This document shows positions 10,067-19,458 of a DNA stretch of 27,872 nucleotides, one piece after another. The notes under the pieces were generated by a model. The model saw nothing but the letters and a program-made list of their open reading frames with translations, had not been told where the DNA came from and searched no databases. The stretch comes from Sphaerosporella brunnea (Eukaryota; Ascomycota; Pezizomycetes; Pezizales; Pyronemataceae), in assembly GCA_008704415.1 (NCBI GenBank), contig VXIS01000469.1:1-27872 (forward strand). Direction: 5' to 3'. A program made the translations under genes and the position numbers. How positions within the stretch are numbered: the stretch's first letter is position 1; each line of letters opens with the position of its first letter.

Positions 10067-10821
10067 CTACCTCCCGCTAAACATCAACCTCCCCGCCAAA
10101 TTTCCTGCCCACCGACTCGCAAATCCGCCCGCACCAGTAGCCATGGCCCTTCCAGCAAAGTTACTAGCATTACCGAACTTATCCGCTCTGGAGAACGCGA
10201 CACCATTGGTAACACACAAGATCACCGCAATAACCACCAGACTGAGCCAAATGAACTCAAACCTCACAATCGCGATGATAGCCAAGGCGACCCACAGCAC
10301 AGGCGCGGCGTAGAGGCTTAGCCAGAAGAATCGCGAGTCGGTGGCGTTAATGACGCGGTCTTCGGAGGGCGACTCGAACACCCAGATGCTCTCGCCGTTG
10401 CCGCCGGGGGTCGTGCTGGTCTCGTTCCACCACCGCAATCCCACCAGCCGTCGCCCGGCAATATTTTTGACGTAGTAGAAGTCTGCCGCGAGGAGCAGGA
10501 TTACGATAATGAAGATAAGGACACTGGTTTCCAGGAAGGAAGGAAGGAGGCGTTAGTATGCTACTAAGGAAGCTAGCGGAGGGGAGGTACAAGTTTGACG
10601 AGAACCATAGGCCGAAAAGATACGTCAACAACGCAGCTGTGCGGTAGGCGTTAGCTTCGACGTCCTGGAGAAGGGTTAAGTAGTTTACCCAGCCTGAAAG
10701 CGAGGAAGCAGCACAGGGTGATTGGGTGCGCCGAGAGACGCCAGTTCAGTGGTGCCTATTAAAGAGTGATATCAGCTATGGGAAGCTGGGAGGATGGAGG
10801 TGGGGAACTCACGTCGGTCAT
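10067..10821 (-). CDS. tvp23: Golgi membrane protein Tvp23 (FAM18 family)
   Basis: Four exons: 10821-10813, 10755-10689, 10636-10591, 10523-10067; introns of 57, 52 and 67 nt with CTGAT, GCTAAC and TACTAAC branch points; 192 residues. The first exon encodes only Met-Thr-Asp. Spliced, the N-terminus reads [16 protein letters not shown], typical of the family. Hydrophobic segments: residues about 14-40, the stretch [15 protein letters not shown], and two near [16 protein letters not shown] and [14 protein letters not shown], giving about four membrane spans. The signature [16 protein letters not shown] followed by a W-FES motif and TDSRFFW identifies TVP23. Yeast Tvp23 sits in late-Golgi Tlg2 vesicles and is linked to membrane traffic. 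Confidence 0.93.
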
Positions 10822-11813
10822 TGCGGTGTAGCTGTTGGTGGGGCTCAAGCGTGTGAGTGGGTGAGTTCTGGGACAAGCGTTGCTTCCGAGCTGCACTTAC
10901 GCGGCTGGGAAACCCTAACCACTGGCCGACGTCGGCGGTGCTGGAATTAACCGCTGAAAATCTTGCGGAGAGGATATTGCAGTGGCTCGAGACGAGATTT
11001 TTGGTGATGTTTCTGATCAAACGCAAATGTTGGGTTGACTGAATTTTTCTACATACGTGTGACAATTCATGATCAACTTTCAGGACATCCGGCCATCCAG
11101 GCCATGCGAGAACAACCACTCACAACAAACCCCACGTCAGACGCATTGCAGATCCTAGCCACTGACGGCGACCGTTATCAAATCTCACAAACTAGTGCAC
11201 GCTGCGCTCAGCTCGGGGCGGGCACAAGATCCGAAGCCGGGGGTCGGAATCATTATCGTCCTCGAGACGTCGAGATGTTTCTGCGGGGCTTCAGGTTTGC
11301 TCCAAAAATAGCTCTCATATGCATCCCGAGTATTTGGTCCAGCGTACAACCGTTACATCCGGCCGCCCACGTCATCATCTGTCACAATATCTCAGCCCAT
11401 GTTCGATCCGGTTCATGCCGCTTCAACCAAATTCAAAGATTCCATTACGTCTGAGGTAGATTTCCATTGTCTGCCACAAATATCTACTCAATCACCTCCT
11501 AGGTACCGTGCCCGCTTCCCTCGTCCCCTCCCCGGATGTGATGGGAAAACACAAAAGAAAGAATCCCAGCCGCCGCTCGCGCCAACAAAATCCGAGAAGC
11601 CGAAACCCCACCGAACGAACATTACGAAGTAGGATATTAGACGAGAACCACATCAAAAGGAAGGACCCAAAACGCGCAAAAGTAGAACAAAAAGAAAACT
11701 ACCGATGCCATGCAAAGCATAAACAAGAAGCCAAATGCCAAATGCCAAAGGACCTTTTGGTGGAATTTTCTACAAACCAATGACTATGATATACTTGGTT
11801 GTATACGATGCGT
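10822..11813. other. Upstream region of tvp23 and 3' region of the GPI-protein gene
   Basis: 992 bp between two minus-strand genes. The part near 10822 should hold the tvp23 promoter and the part near 11800 the 3' untranslated region of the next gene. Plus-strand open frames here (11035-11454, 11508-11783) have no recognisable domain and lie over what should be regulatory sequence, so I do not call them. Confidence 0.45.
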
Positions 11814-12578
11814 TTAGAGTCCGATGAACGCCACTCCGATGGCCACACCTGCCGCAACGAGACCCATGCCGAACGCGCTGCCAACCTGAGCGAACATGCC
11901 ATCCGCCGCACTGTTGGAGTTGCCGTTGTTACCGCCGTTGGCACTGGCGAAGCCGTTGCCGCCGTTAGATCCACCAGTGCTAGTGGCGGTGGAAGAGGCA
12001 GTGGACGAGCTTGACGACGACGCGGTCACGTTGACCTTTGTAGGGTTAGTAGCACCGCACCGGTAAGTTTTGCGGCATTGGTTCGAGCAGTCGTTGTCAG
12101 AGCCACAAGCAGTAATACAGTCACCCTGGTCGAGGGTGCAAGTGTAGTAGGGGATCGTCTCCGAGTACTCGGTGCTGTTGATCCTGCTACCGTCCGAGCA
12201 GATGCAGACATAGTAGAGGTTCTCCTGTCAGGGTATTAGATTTGATCATCTGGGGTATCCCTGAGGTGCTTACCGGGTAGCACTCGTTCTGACGGGTACC
12301 CTGGCCCTGTTCCGTGCAAAGCGACGGGCAGGCAGCGGTCTGGAGCGTGTCAGTTCAGGTCTGTCTCTGCATTGTCTTGCGAGAAAATCTCCGGATTTCT
12401 TACCTGGGCCTGGCACCATCCTTCTCGGGTAGCGATGGGACTGCAACACTTGATATCAGATGAGGATCAGAACGATCGAGAGGGTGCTTTCATACATTGC
12501 GCTCGCGTTGTAGGCTGAAGTCATAGCCGGGAAGCTGGCGCTGAAGGCGAGGACCGAGGCGAGGAGAATTGACTGCAT
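11814..12578 (-). CDS. Secreted GPI-anchored cysteine-rich protein, DUF7707-like
   Basis: Four exons: 12578-12496, 12440-12404, 12339-12274, 12224-11814; introns of 55, 63 and 49 nt; 198 residues. A signal peptide (about 1-22, cut after TSA) is followed by a domain with 12 cysteines arranged as WC, CPSLC, NEC, YVCIC, YTC, DCITAC, DCSNQC and RC. The frame IATREGWC...NEC, SEYSETIPYYTC and CGATNPT matches the fungal family known as DUF7707, found on many ascomycete cell-surface proteins. Then come a Ser/Thr/Gly/Asn-rich linker and a hydrophobic tail (VAAGVAIGVAFIGL) after a small-residue stretch (NSAADG), which is a GPI attachment signal. The function is unknown; a cell-wall or plasma-membrane outer-face role is inferred. 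The even cysteine count fits six disulfides. Confidence 0.82.
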
Positions 12579-14773
12579 TTTTGTCGCTGTGTGTTGGTTG
12601 AAGTGGGGAGACGGGACGGATCGTTCGAACGGGAAGATTGGCACTGGAAAAAGCGGTGGGTTAAACAATGAAAAGGAAATTGCACACGCCGTGTGGGAAA
12701 ATGCGGCGATTGGGTACACAGAACTCCGGGAGGGGGTGTTGTTGAAGTTCACATACCTTCTTTTGGGGGGACGGGTAAGAAGGGGGTTCGGGCAAAAACG
12801 ACAGTGGACGGACGGGCCTTTACAAGAGCGAGAGGACGGGTTTAAGAAGGATGTGCAGAAGATAAACGAAAGGTTTCGTGCACAGGAAAAGGCGGAGGCG
12901 AGGGAATAGTATTAAACGAGCGGGCTTGAGCGGTGGCAGGAAAGTGTGTGTGAAGGGGAGGGAGGTATTGCGGGAGGCGGTTGCAGGTCATCCGAGTGAG
13001 AGGACATCAGCCTGAGCTGCCCAACTGAGTGCTAGCATGTGGTGACTTTCGGGATCCGTAAATTGCACGTAAGCGGTTAGCACGTTCAGGGTCCACATCT
13101 GGGGCAAGTAAAGGGGGGGATCGCGCATTGCATCCCTGTGTCGATATGGGCGGTGGTTGGCGCTGCTTGGGACCGTCTCTGTATCCACCTGAGCGACGAC
13201 AACCCACTTGCCGTTTTGAGAAATCCCGGAATTTGAACTGATTGAGGAGCCCTTTCTCTCTCGCTGATGTGTAGTTAGCTGGCCGCAGGCATGAGAGTGC
13301 CGCGCACATTCCAGCCAGGAGAATAACAGCGACACGATGCTTCTACATATTCCGGCCACTGCACTAATAAAGTATGTGCATATGTAGATCGACGTTTCGC
13401 CCGAGCGTTTTCTCCTCTCAACACCGGGCTCGCCGTCCGAGAGCCTATCCGGAATGATTTCAAACCCCCGATTTTAGGCAGCTCACCCCCCACAGAAGAG
13501 ATTTCTTTTACAGATCTGCTCTTCGCTCGCTCTCTTTCGTGATAGTCTCAGATTTGCGAACCTATTACTGGTTGTGGGGAGAGGCATGTTAAGGAAATGC
13601 CGATTGAGGATATCGCACTCCGACGTCGACAAGTTTTCACCTGGTATGTTCGAAACAAACGAAAATCCAATAGAGGCTTGTCTAATTTTCAGCGGGTTTA
13701 GATATTATGTACCCATAACATGTCGAGCGGAGCACCCTCTTCGCCCAGCTATTTTGTCTAGAAGAAATAATTAGCATAGCCGTTGAAAACTTTTGTAACA
13801 AATCAACACCCTTGACCGGCGTTTATGGAATTCAAATCAACGCACTGGCTGGTCATCTTTTTTGTTTCCACGAAGTCCAGCTCTTTAGCCGTTGCACGGC
13901 TTGAAGGCTCAATGAACGACAATGATGCGTTTGGAAATAGCAGGTCCACTCGAACTCCATTCCCCACGCATGCAGTCGCTGACGAAAGCACAATCGGCGT
14001 GTTCGCTGCGGTTTCCTTCATCTGACTTACAATCCAAAGCCCTTCTGCCATACGACTCTTGCACTAAGTACTACTGATCAGTGTGACGAATGAGATCAGA
14101 TGAATCAAACAACGAGAACTTCGAGGCTCGAGCTCACTCGCATCAACAGTTTCTAATGGCAAGCGCAATAGAGCTCAACTACGCCATCTAGAATGAATTA
14201 TAGCTTTTGAACACAACACTTTCAATCTCAACAACTATTCTTTCTGGCTATCTGTATCCCTCCAATCCAACAGCATGTGTTCTGGTCTGATCAGAAGCAT
14301 CGCAAACGAAAGCAGGGAACACGTCTGTCAAGCGGAGGCCGGGATTCGGCGGCACAAAAGAGAGCCCCGAAAAGCACTGCTTGATCTCCGAGCGTCTTTC
14401 AGGTGAGAGAGCATCCTGAGAACGGCGAAGACGATGGAAGAAGCGGAATGGAGGGACGCTTATAGCTATGAGAATGCAGTGACGGAGTGTGGGGAGCTCT
14501 GGCATGCTTCTTTCATACGTCTCTATTTTATTATCTTGTCAGTTGAGTGTTTCTCTCAGCAAACATCTGCTCTGGAATTGTTAGAAGCTGCCTTCTCACT
14601 GTTCCCCGCCGCTCCGTTTGCCTGTCATGTTTATAATTCTCTGTCTTCGTCAGTGCGAGGTCTCGAGCCGTTCGACCTCATACAATTATGATCATGAATC
14701 ATGATGTTCAATCCCAGCCTACTCAACCTACTCTACATTACATGCTGGATCATTGGATTAAGTTATATCCCTG
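12579..14773. other. 2.2-kb gene-poor region
   Basis: No gene can be supported. The first few hundred bases are the promoter of the GPI-protein gene. Short ATG-started minus-strand frames (13803-14051, 82 codons; 14248-14505, 85 codons) have no recognisable domain. An intron-like string lies at 13644-13689 on the plus strand (GTATGT donor, CTAAT branch, TTTTCAG acceptor); joining its flanks gives only a 42-residue unknown peptide. Decayed or lineage-specific genes are possible. Confidence 0.4.
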
Positions 14774-15101
14774 TCAAAACGATATCCCCACGTTAACCAG
14801 GTTTCTTTCAACGATGCATTCGGTTTGAACTCTGAACTTTGAAGTGGAGCTGAGCTTAGGGTTAGGCTTGACATGCGCGGCGGCCTGCCGTTTGGAGCTT
14901 AGAGAAGCAGACGCGGAAGCCGACGACCTTTTTTCCGCGTCGACTTGAATCTTGACGTTGGCCACGGGATCAGGCGTGCCACACCTGCACAGAAGGTGAT
15001 GATACGCATTCGTGGCCTGCATGCCACACCCTCCACATAATACCGGAGCTCATCCCCGTTGCCTCACACAATTCGAACAGCACTCGAACTCCTCGCGCCA
15101 T
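14774..15101 (-). pseudogene. Cysteine-rich, zinc-finger-like candidate with an in-frame stop
   Basis: On the minus strand one frame reads WREEFECCSNCVRQRG, then TGA (15050-15052), then APVLCGGCGMQATNAYHHLL and CRCGTPDP, followed by a Ser/Lys-rich tail to a stop at 14774. The spaced CxxC, CxxC and CxC pairs look like a zinc-binding domain running across the stop. The only ATG nearby (15099-15101) is in another frame. The TGA could be a point mutation, a base error, or lie in a very short intron; a 39-nt in-frame excision is possible but atypical. It faces away from the PX gene, 91 bp apart. I do not recognise a family. Confidence 0.3.
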
Positions 15102-15192
15102 GTTGAAGCTGAAGCCGGCTTCGGAAACAGATAATAAAGAAGAATAAAGCCAATAATCTCAATAATCAATCACTACGCACCCCACCGCACGC
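15102..15192. promoter_or_regulatory. Short divergent intergenic region before the PX gene
   Basis: 91 AT-rich bases containing repeated AATAAT/AATAAAG strings separate the start of the PX-domain gene from the ATG of the minus-strand cysteine-rich candidate. If that candidate is real, this is a compact bidirectional promoter. Otherwise the PX promoter extends into it. Confidence 0.35.
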
Positions 15193-15928
15193 ATGAGCCG
15201 CATTTCGGATCCGATCGAGCAGCGTAAAAATGGCCCGACCGTAGATGATGACGACGATAGCTCGGACGACGACCTCCAACTGCTAGCACCGGCGCCCATG
15301 GCCATAACGCTCGAAGACCACACCGTGACACCAGGCGAGAATACACCCGGCCTCTGGGCGCGCAGCGCTCAGGTCGTCGATTATGCAATCGTTTCCGGAA
15401 GTCGCACTCGGGCGGGAGCATACGTAGCTTGGAGCTGTCTCATCGAAACGTTCGAGGTTCGTAGCATTTCTTGTCGAGCGTGTTTGAAGCTGACCTTGAT
15501 CTTCAGGGCGCTCAATTCACCGTGCGCAAAAGGTAGATCGCACCTCCGAAGAGCGCGAAGGCTCTCACTCGCTGACATGTTCTCTCGACGGACAGATACT
15601 CCGAGTTCTTTACTCTGCATGAGCAATTGCAGGAGACGTTCCCGAAATCTGTCAAATACCTACCACATCTTCCGCCGAAGAGCCTCATCTGTATGCCCGC
15701 ATCCGTCCCAAGTCGAAGACATGTTCTTGGCTAACGTTAGCACACAGCCAAATTCCGACCCAAGTTCCTAGAGCATCGTCGACAAGGCCTGTCATACTTC
15801 CTCTCGTAAGTCTTGCCAATCCCTCCACATGTCTTGGGGACAACGGTTAACGGTTATCGTGTAGGTGTATTCTGCTGAACCCGGAGTTTGCTGGATCGCC
15901 GCTGGTGAAGGATTTTTTGCTGCGATAA
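15193..15928 (+). CDS. PX-domain protein, Ypt35-like
   Basis: Five exons: 15193-15456, 15507-15532, 15596-15690, 15748-15805, 15865-15928; introns of 50, 63, 57 and 59 nt with CTGAC and CTAAC branch points; 168 residues. The N-terminus is acidic (DDDDDSSDDD). The PX domain spans about 62-165: VVDYAIVSG, the phosphoinositide-binding RKRYSEF (95-101), a helix with LHEQLQETFP, then LPPKSLISKFRPKFLEHRRQGLSYFL with the conserved basic residues, and LNPEFAGSPLVKDFLL at the end. Small, nearly stand-alone PX proteins of this kind resemble yeast Ypt35, a PI3P-binding endosome/vacuole protein that recruits the Vps13 lipid-transfer protein. Exon 2 is only 26 nt, so the gene is invisible as a single ORF. 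The family is firm; the Ypt35 orthology is inferred. Confidence 0.85.
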
Positions 15929-16532
15929 AGAGATACCTCAATGCCCTCTCTAATGTATAATAATGTCTGCAAAATCTTTTCGGCGTCGTTGTTTGGGTTT
16001 AGAGCAAGCTACAGTTAATTTATCACGTCTAATCATAATTGACAGAGTTTCGGCGCCTGCAGGCTCTCATGCAAGCTGTTGAATTTACAAACCTTGGACA
16101 TGAACTTCCAGCTGCATGTTTACAGCACACAGCAGAGTGACCTCATAGCATGTTCGTGAAGAAGTCCACGGCAAGGATTTGACCGCCAGTAATGCGGTTC
16201 TGGGCATCTGTGCGGGAAGGGTGATGAGCCTGCCGAACACGAGGAGGAACTTCACTGTCGACCTCCATCAAACTCAACGAGAAAGCCCTTGAAGATACCA
16301 CAATGTCGCCAGCTATCGCGACATAGATAGGCGGACTTTTTTCCAATAATAGCAGAGTGGAGCAGCTTCCTACGCGCATTCGGGTTTACGCGAGGCGCAA
16401 AGCGCAAGCGCGCAGCAACCTCCTCGCTTTCTCACTCCACATACCAAACCTCCGAACCAGACCCCCGACCCTCAATCGCAACCCGAGCGACCCATTGAAG
16501 CTGGAAAGTGAGAATGACAGCGACTTGCCAAG
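15929..16532. other. Intergenic: PX gene 3' end and SAS4-gene promoter
   Basis: 604 bp. A 78-codon minus-strand frame (16143-16379) starts with ATG but shows no domain and lies in the expected promoter, so it is not called. Nothing else stands out. Confidence 0.45.
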
Positions 16533-18158
16533 ATGAAGGGACGACCTACAATAATCCTTCGATTCAAGCAGCCAGCTGCGCCTCCTCCTCCCGAACCTCC
16601 CTCCCCAACATCCTCGACTTCCTCGATTTCCTCGACCTCACGCTCCCGCTCTCGCGAACGGCCTCCGATTCTGAAAACCTACGAACGAAAGAAGAACAAG
16701 CGAAACTCGCCTCCGTCGTCCGATAACAGCACATCCTACAACATGCCGCGCGTTGTGAAGAAGAAAGTTAAGAAGGAGAAGCCTACTGTTATGACTTCTA
16801 ATACTACTTCCAACTCTACTGCACTTAAAGATATATCCCGAACTACCAATGGGGCCGCTTTCTCCTCCCCATCCACTTCCGCATCCACCTCTTCTACCTC
16901 TACCTCTCCAGAGCCCACGATGGCCTTCACCGCAAAGCGCAAGCGCACCGATATTCCCAAGAGCATAGGCGGAGGTAAAGGTGACCTCCAGCCCCCCAAT
17001 CCAAAGAGAGCCCGTCAGTCGGAATCCCCAGCCCCTGCCGAGGACGCAGGCCCAAGAGAGCTTCGCAGCCGAAAGAAGCGCAGTATCTTCGAGGACTGGT
17101 TTGAGCCAAATTTTAACAAGGGTGAGTTATTTCTCTGATGGTAAATCTTATAGTATATTAATTTAGCTATAGAGCTTGACGAGGAGATGATGCTTGTGGA
17201 CGAGGTGGATGGCACTCTTCCACTGCCGAAGGGTCATGCACAGCCAATTACGGCTACTGCTGGACCGGAAGCACCCGCTGGGCCCTTGACGAAGAAACAA
17301 CTGAAAGAGCAAAAGGAGCTCGAGCGAGAGCAGGAACGCCTCGCTGCTGTTCGCGGCAAGCCCGTGGAGACCATCAACCTGGAAGACCTCCGGAAACAGA
17401 AGGTGTCGCGGACTGCGACCCAGTCCTTCAAGACCGATCCGCTCTCTGACGATTTGTACGAGCCCAGGCACGAAGCCTTGCAAAAGGCCGAGGCACGACA
17501 GAGGGCGAAGTTGGAAACTGCTGTTCACCAGAACGCCGTCCAGAAGCGCTCCTATTTGGAGCAGCTCAATAGTAAGGACTGGGCCAGGCAGATCGGCCTG
17601 AGCAAGGCTTTGATGGAGTCCGCTTCGGTGGAGGAATTGGAGGAGAGGAGAAAACTCCTGGTCGCGTCGTTGGAAGCCGAGCTGGCTAAGTACCATGCTT
17701 GGCTCGAGTACACCGGCCGAGGAGGCGGAGATGCCAAGAAGAGGGGCGGAGATGCCGAGGGAGACGCTGCAGGGGGTACCATCCCGAGCACTCCACGGGA
17801 GAAAGAGGACCTGCCGGAGCAGGAGGCACGTGAGGCCTCTGAGGCACCCTCGGAATCTGCCAAGAGATCTCACCGTTCTGTCTCGAGGGCTCAGAAGCCT
17901 CCCCCTAAGACCCCCCACATTAAAGTGGATGTTGGAGGAGAGCAGAAGCTCTTCAAGAGTTTCTTCTCCTCCCGCAGCCTTCGTGAACGGGCTCTTCGCG
18001 GCCGACAGAGGGAGCCTTTGCTCGCATTTGGGGTCCAGCTCCCTGAGATGATACAGGGAGAGAAAGACCCCCGAAAGGACGACAGCAAGATCTGGTACTC
18101 GGATTTCAAACTACCCGAGGAAATTTCGTCGGCCAAGATAACCGGCAAGAATGCTTAA
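16533..18158 (+). CDS. SAS4-domain chromatin protein
   Basis: Two exons: 16533-17121 and 17167-18158 (intron 45 nt; an alternative acceptor 6 nt downstream, exon from 17173, is also in frame and removes Ala-Ile). 526 or 524 residues. The N-terminal 200 residues are Ser/Thr/Pro-rich and basic with nuclear-localisation-like runs (KKKVKKEKP, KRKRTD). The conserved part, about 285-375, reads TDPLSDDLYEPRHEALQKAE...KLE...YLEQLNSKDWARQIGL, matching the SAS4 domain (Pfam 'Something about silencing, complex subunit 4'), and is strongly helical. Yeast Sas4 belongs to the SAS-I complex with the histone H4K16 acetyltransferase Sas2. The rest is low-complexity with a conserved-looking end (KIWYSDFKLPEEI). 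The first residues MKGRPTIILRFKQP form a striking hydrophobic/basic motif. Orthology to yeast Sas4 itself is not shown. Confidence 0.72.
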
Positions 18159-19458
18159 TGCCTTTCTTGCCCAGTGGATGTGTACATCCTGTAATTTCTA
18201 TTCCTCAGCAGATAAACTGTGGCCTGTGGCGGAAGAAGGGGGGGGGGGGGGGTCTTTTCAGCTGCATTGGGTATTGTATTCTACGAGAGAGGGGGTGTGA
18301 GGTGTTTTCTTTTCTTCATCGGCGTGTGTTTATACTGGGTGCTGCGGGCGTTTGGGCGTTACCACTGTCTGCTTAGTATCTTCTGTCTCCATCCTACTAC
18401 GAGAGTCATTTGTGTAAGTTGTAAATATTATTGTTAACTCGCATTGTGTTCAGCGAGGAATGGAACTCTGCTGGACAGAAACCTCATTGCCTTGCCTGTG
18501 CTTGCTCATATCCAGGGATCTTATAATGCTGGAGCTTCTCTTGAATTGGGTGCGGACGTCCAGATTTCAAGCCCTTTGAATGGCCATAGTGGCACAGGCT
18601 TCTATGGTAGTTAGAACGCATAACGGAACTATCGTCCCGCCTAGGGTCTTCTTCTGAATCGAATCGACCGCAGAGTGCTCACATTATATATACAGCTGAC
18701 GTTAACTCTGAGTGGATGGCTTCTCTGCGCAGCGCATGCATTGAGTTCGCGGCAGAAAAGGCTTGACTCGACGTCGGAAACGGCCTAACCCCAAACCACC
18801 ACTAGCGCAGCAGCTGCGGCTCTGCCCCAGCAACCGCACTGCAGCACAGACAACTTTTGGATGACGCCGTGCCCATCTCCGCCGCCGCGCTGAATTTCAA
18901 CAAACCTCCCCCCACAACCCTTCCCATCGAGTTTGTGTGCTTGGGAACGACGAAATCCACTCCGATAATTCAACCCCCTCACTCCGAACAACCACCATCA
19001 TCCCACCCGCCAGACACGCGCAAACCGAACACGCGACCCGCCTTCCTTCTCTCCTGCATTCCTTGATCCGCCGCGAACTTGCGTGTTTCTCAGAACCCGC
19101 TACGCGACTCCCCGACATCTGCCTCTACCGCGACTAACCTCACCAACCACCACCCCCACCCCACCGCACCTGCGCAACCCTTCCTACTACTACCGACTAC
19201 ACGCTCACCAGAAACAACCGACTCCTAACTAGAGTACAATCCTCGCGCCCCAACTCCAGAACCTTCGTCTCCACTGCCGCGCGCCTCAACCAATCTCCGG
19301 GGCTAGAAGCATACACTCCCACTTAGACATCCGGCGGACGATGAAGACAACGTTATCCGATAATTAAGGAAAGGAGAGAGAAAGAGAGCTGCATTTCTTT
19401 TTACAGGAGCGCGGCTCTTTTTTTTTCGTGAGTGAGATACAGAGAGGAGGCGCCGACC
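18159..19458. other. Intergenic: SAS4-gene 3' end and TAF2 promoter/leader
   Basis: 1.3 kb with no gene that can be supported. A run of 15 G lies at 18238-18252, just downstream of the SAS4 stop. From about 18960 to 19330 the plus strand becomes C-rich and poor in G (for example ccaccacccccaccccacc near 19147), the pyrimidine-rich make-up usual for fungal core promoters and leaders. TAF2 follows. Confidence 0.5.

Noticed and set aside
11508..11783. 91-codon basic plus-strand ORF
   Set aside because: An A-rich region yields Lys/Arg/Asn codons by chance; it lies just past the 3' end of the GPI-protein gene.
12589..12909. 106-codon plus-strand ORF
   Set aside because: It lies in the promoter of the GPI-protein gene and overlaps its start on the other strand; Gly/Arg/Lys-rich with no domain.
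13574..13774. Good-looking intron (GTATGT...CTAATTTTCAG) suggesting a small spliced gene
   Set aside because: Joining the flanks gives only 31- or 42-residue peptides with no recognisable family; too little to call.
17163..17918. 251-codon minus-strand ORF
   Set aside because: It is the antisense shadow of the SAS4-domain exon; its leucine/arginine-rich make-up arises from the complement.
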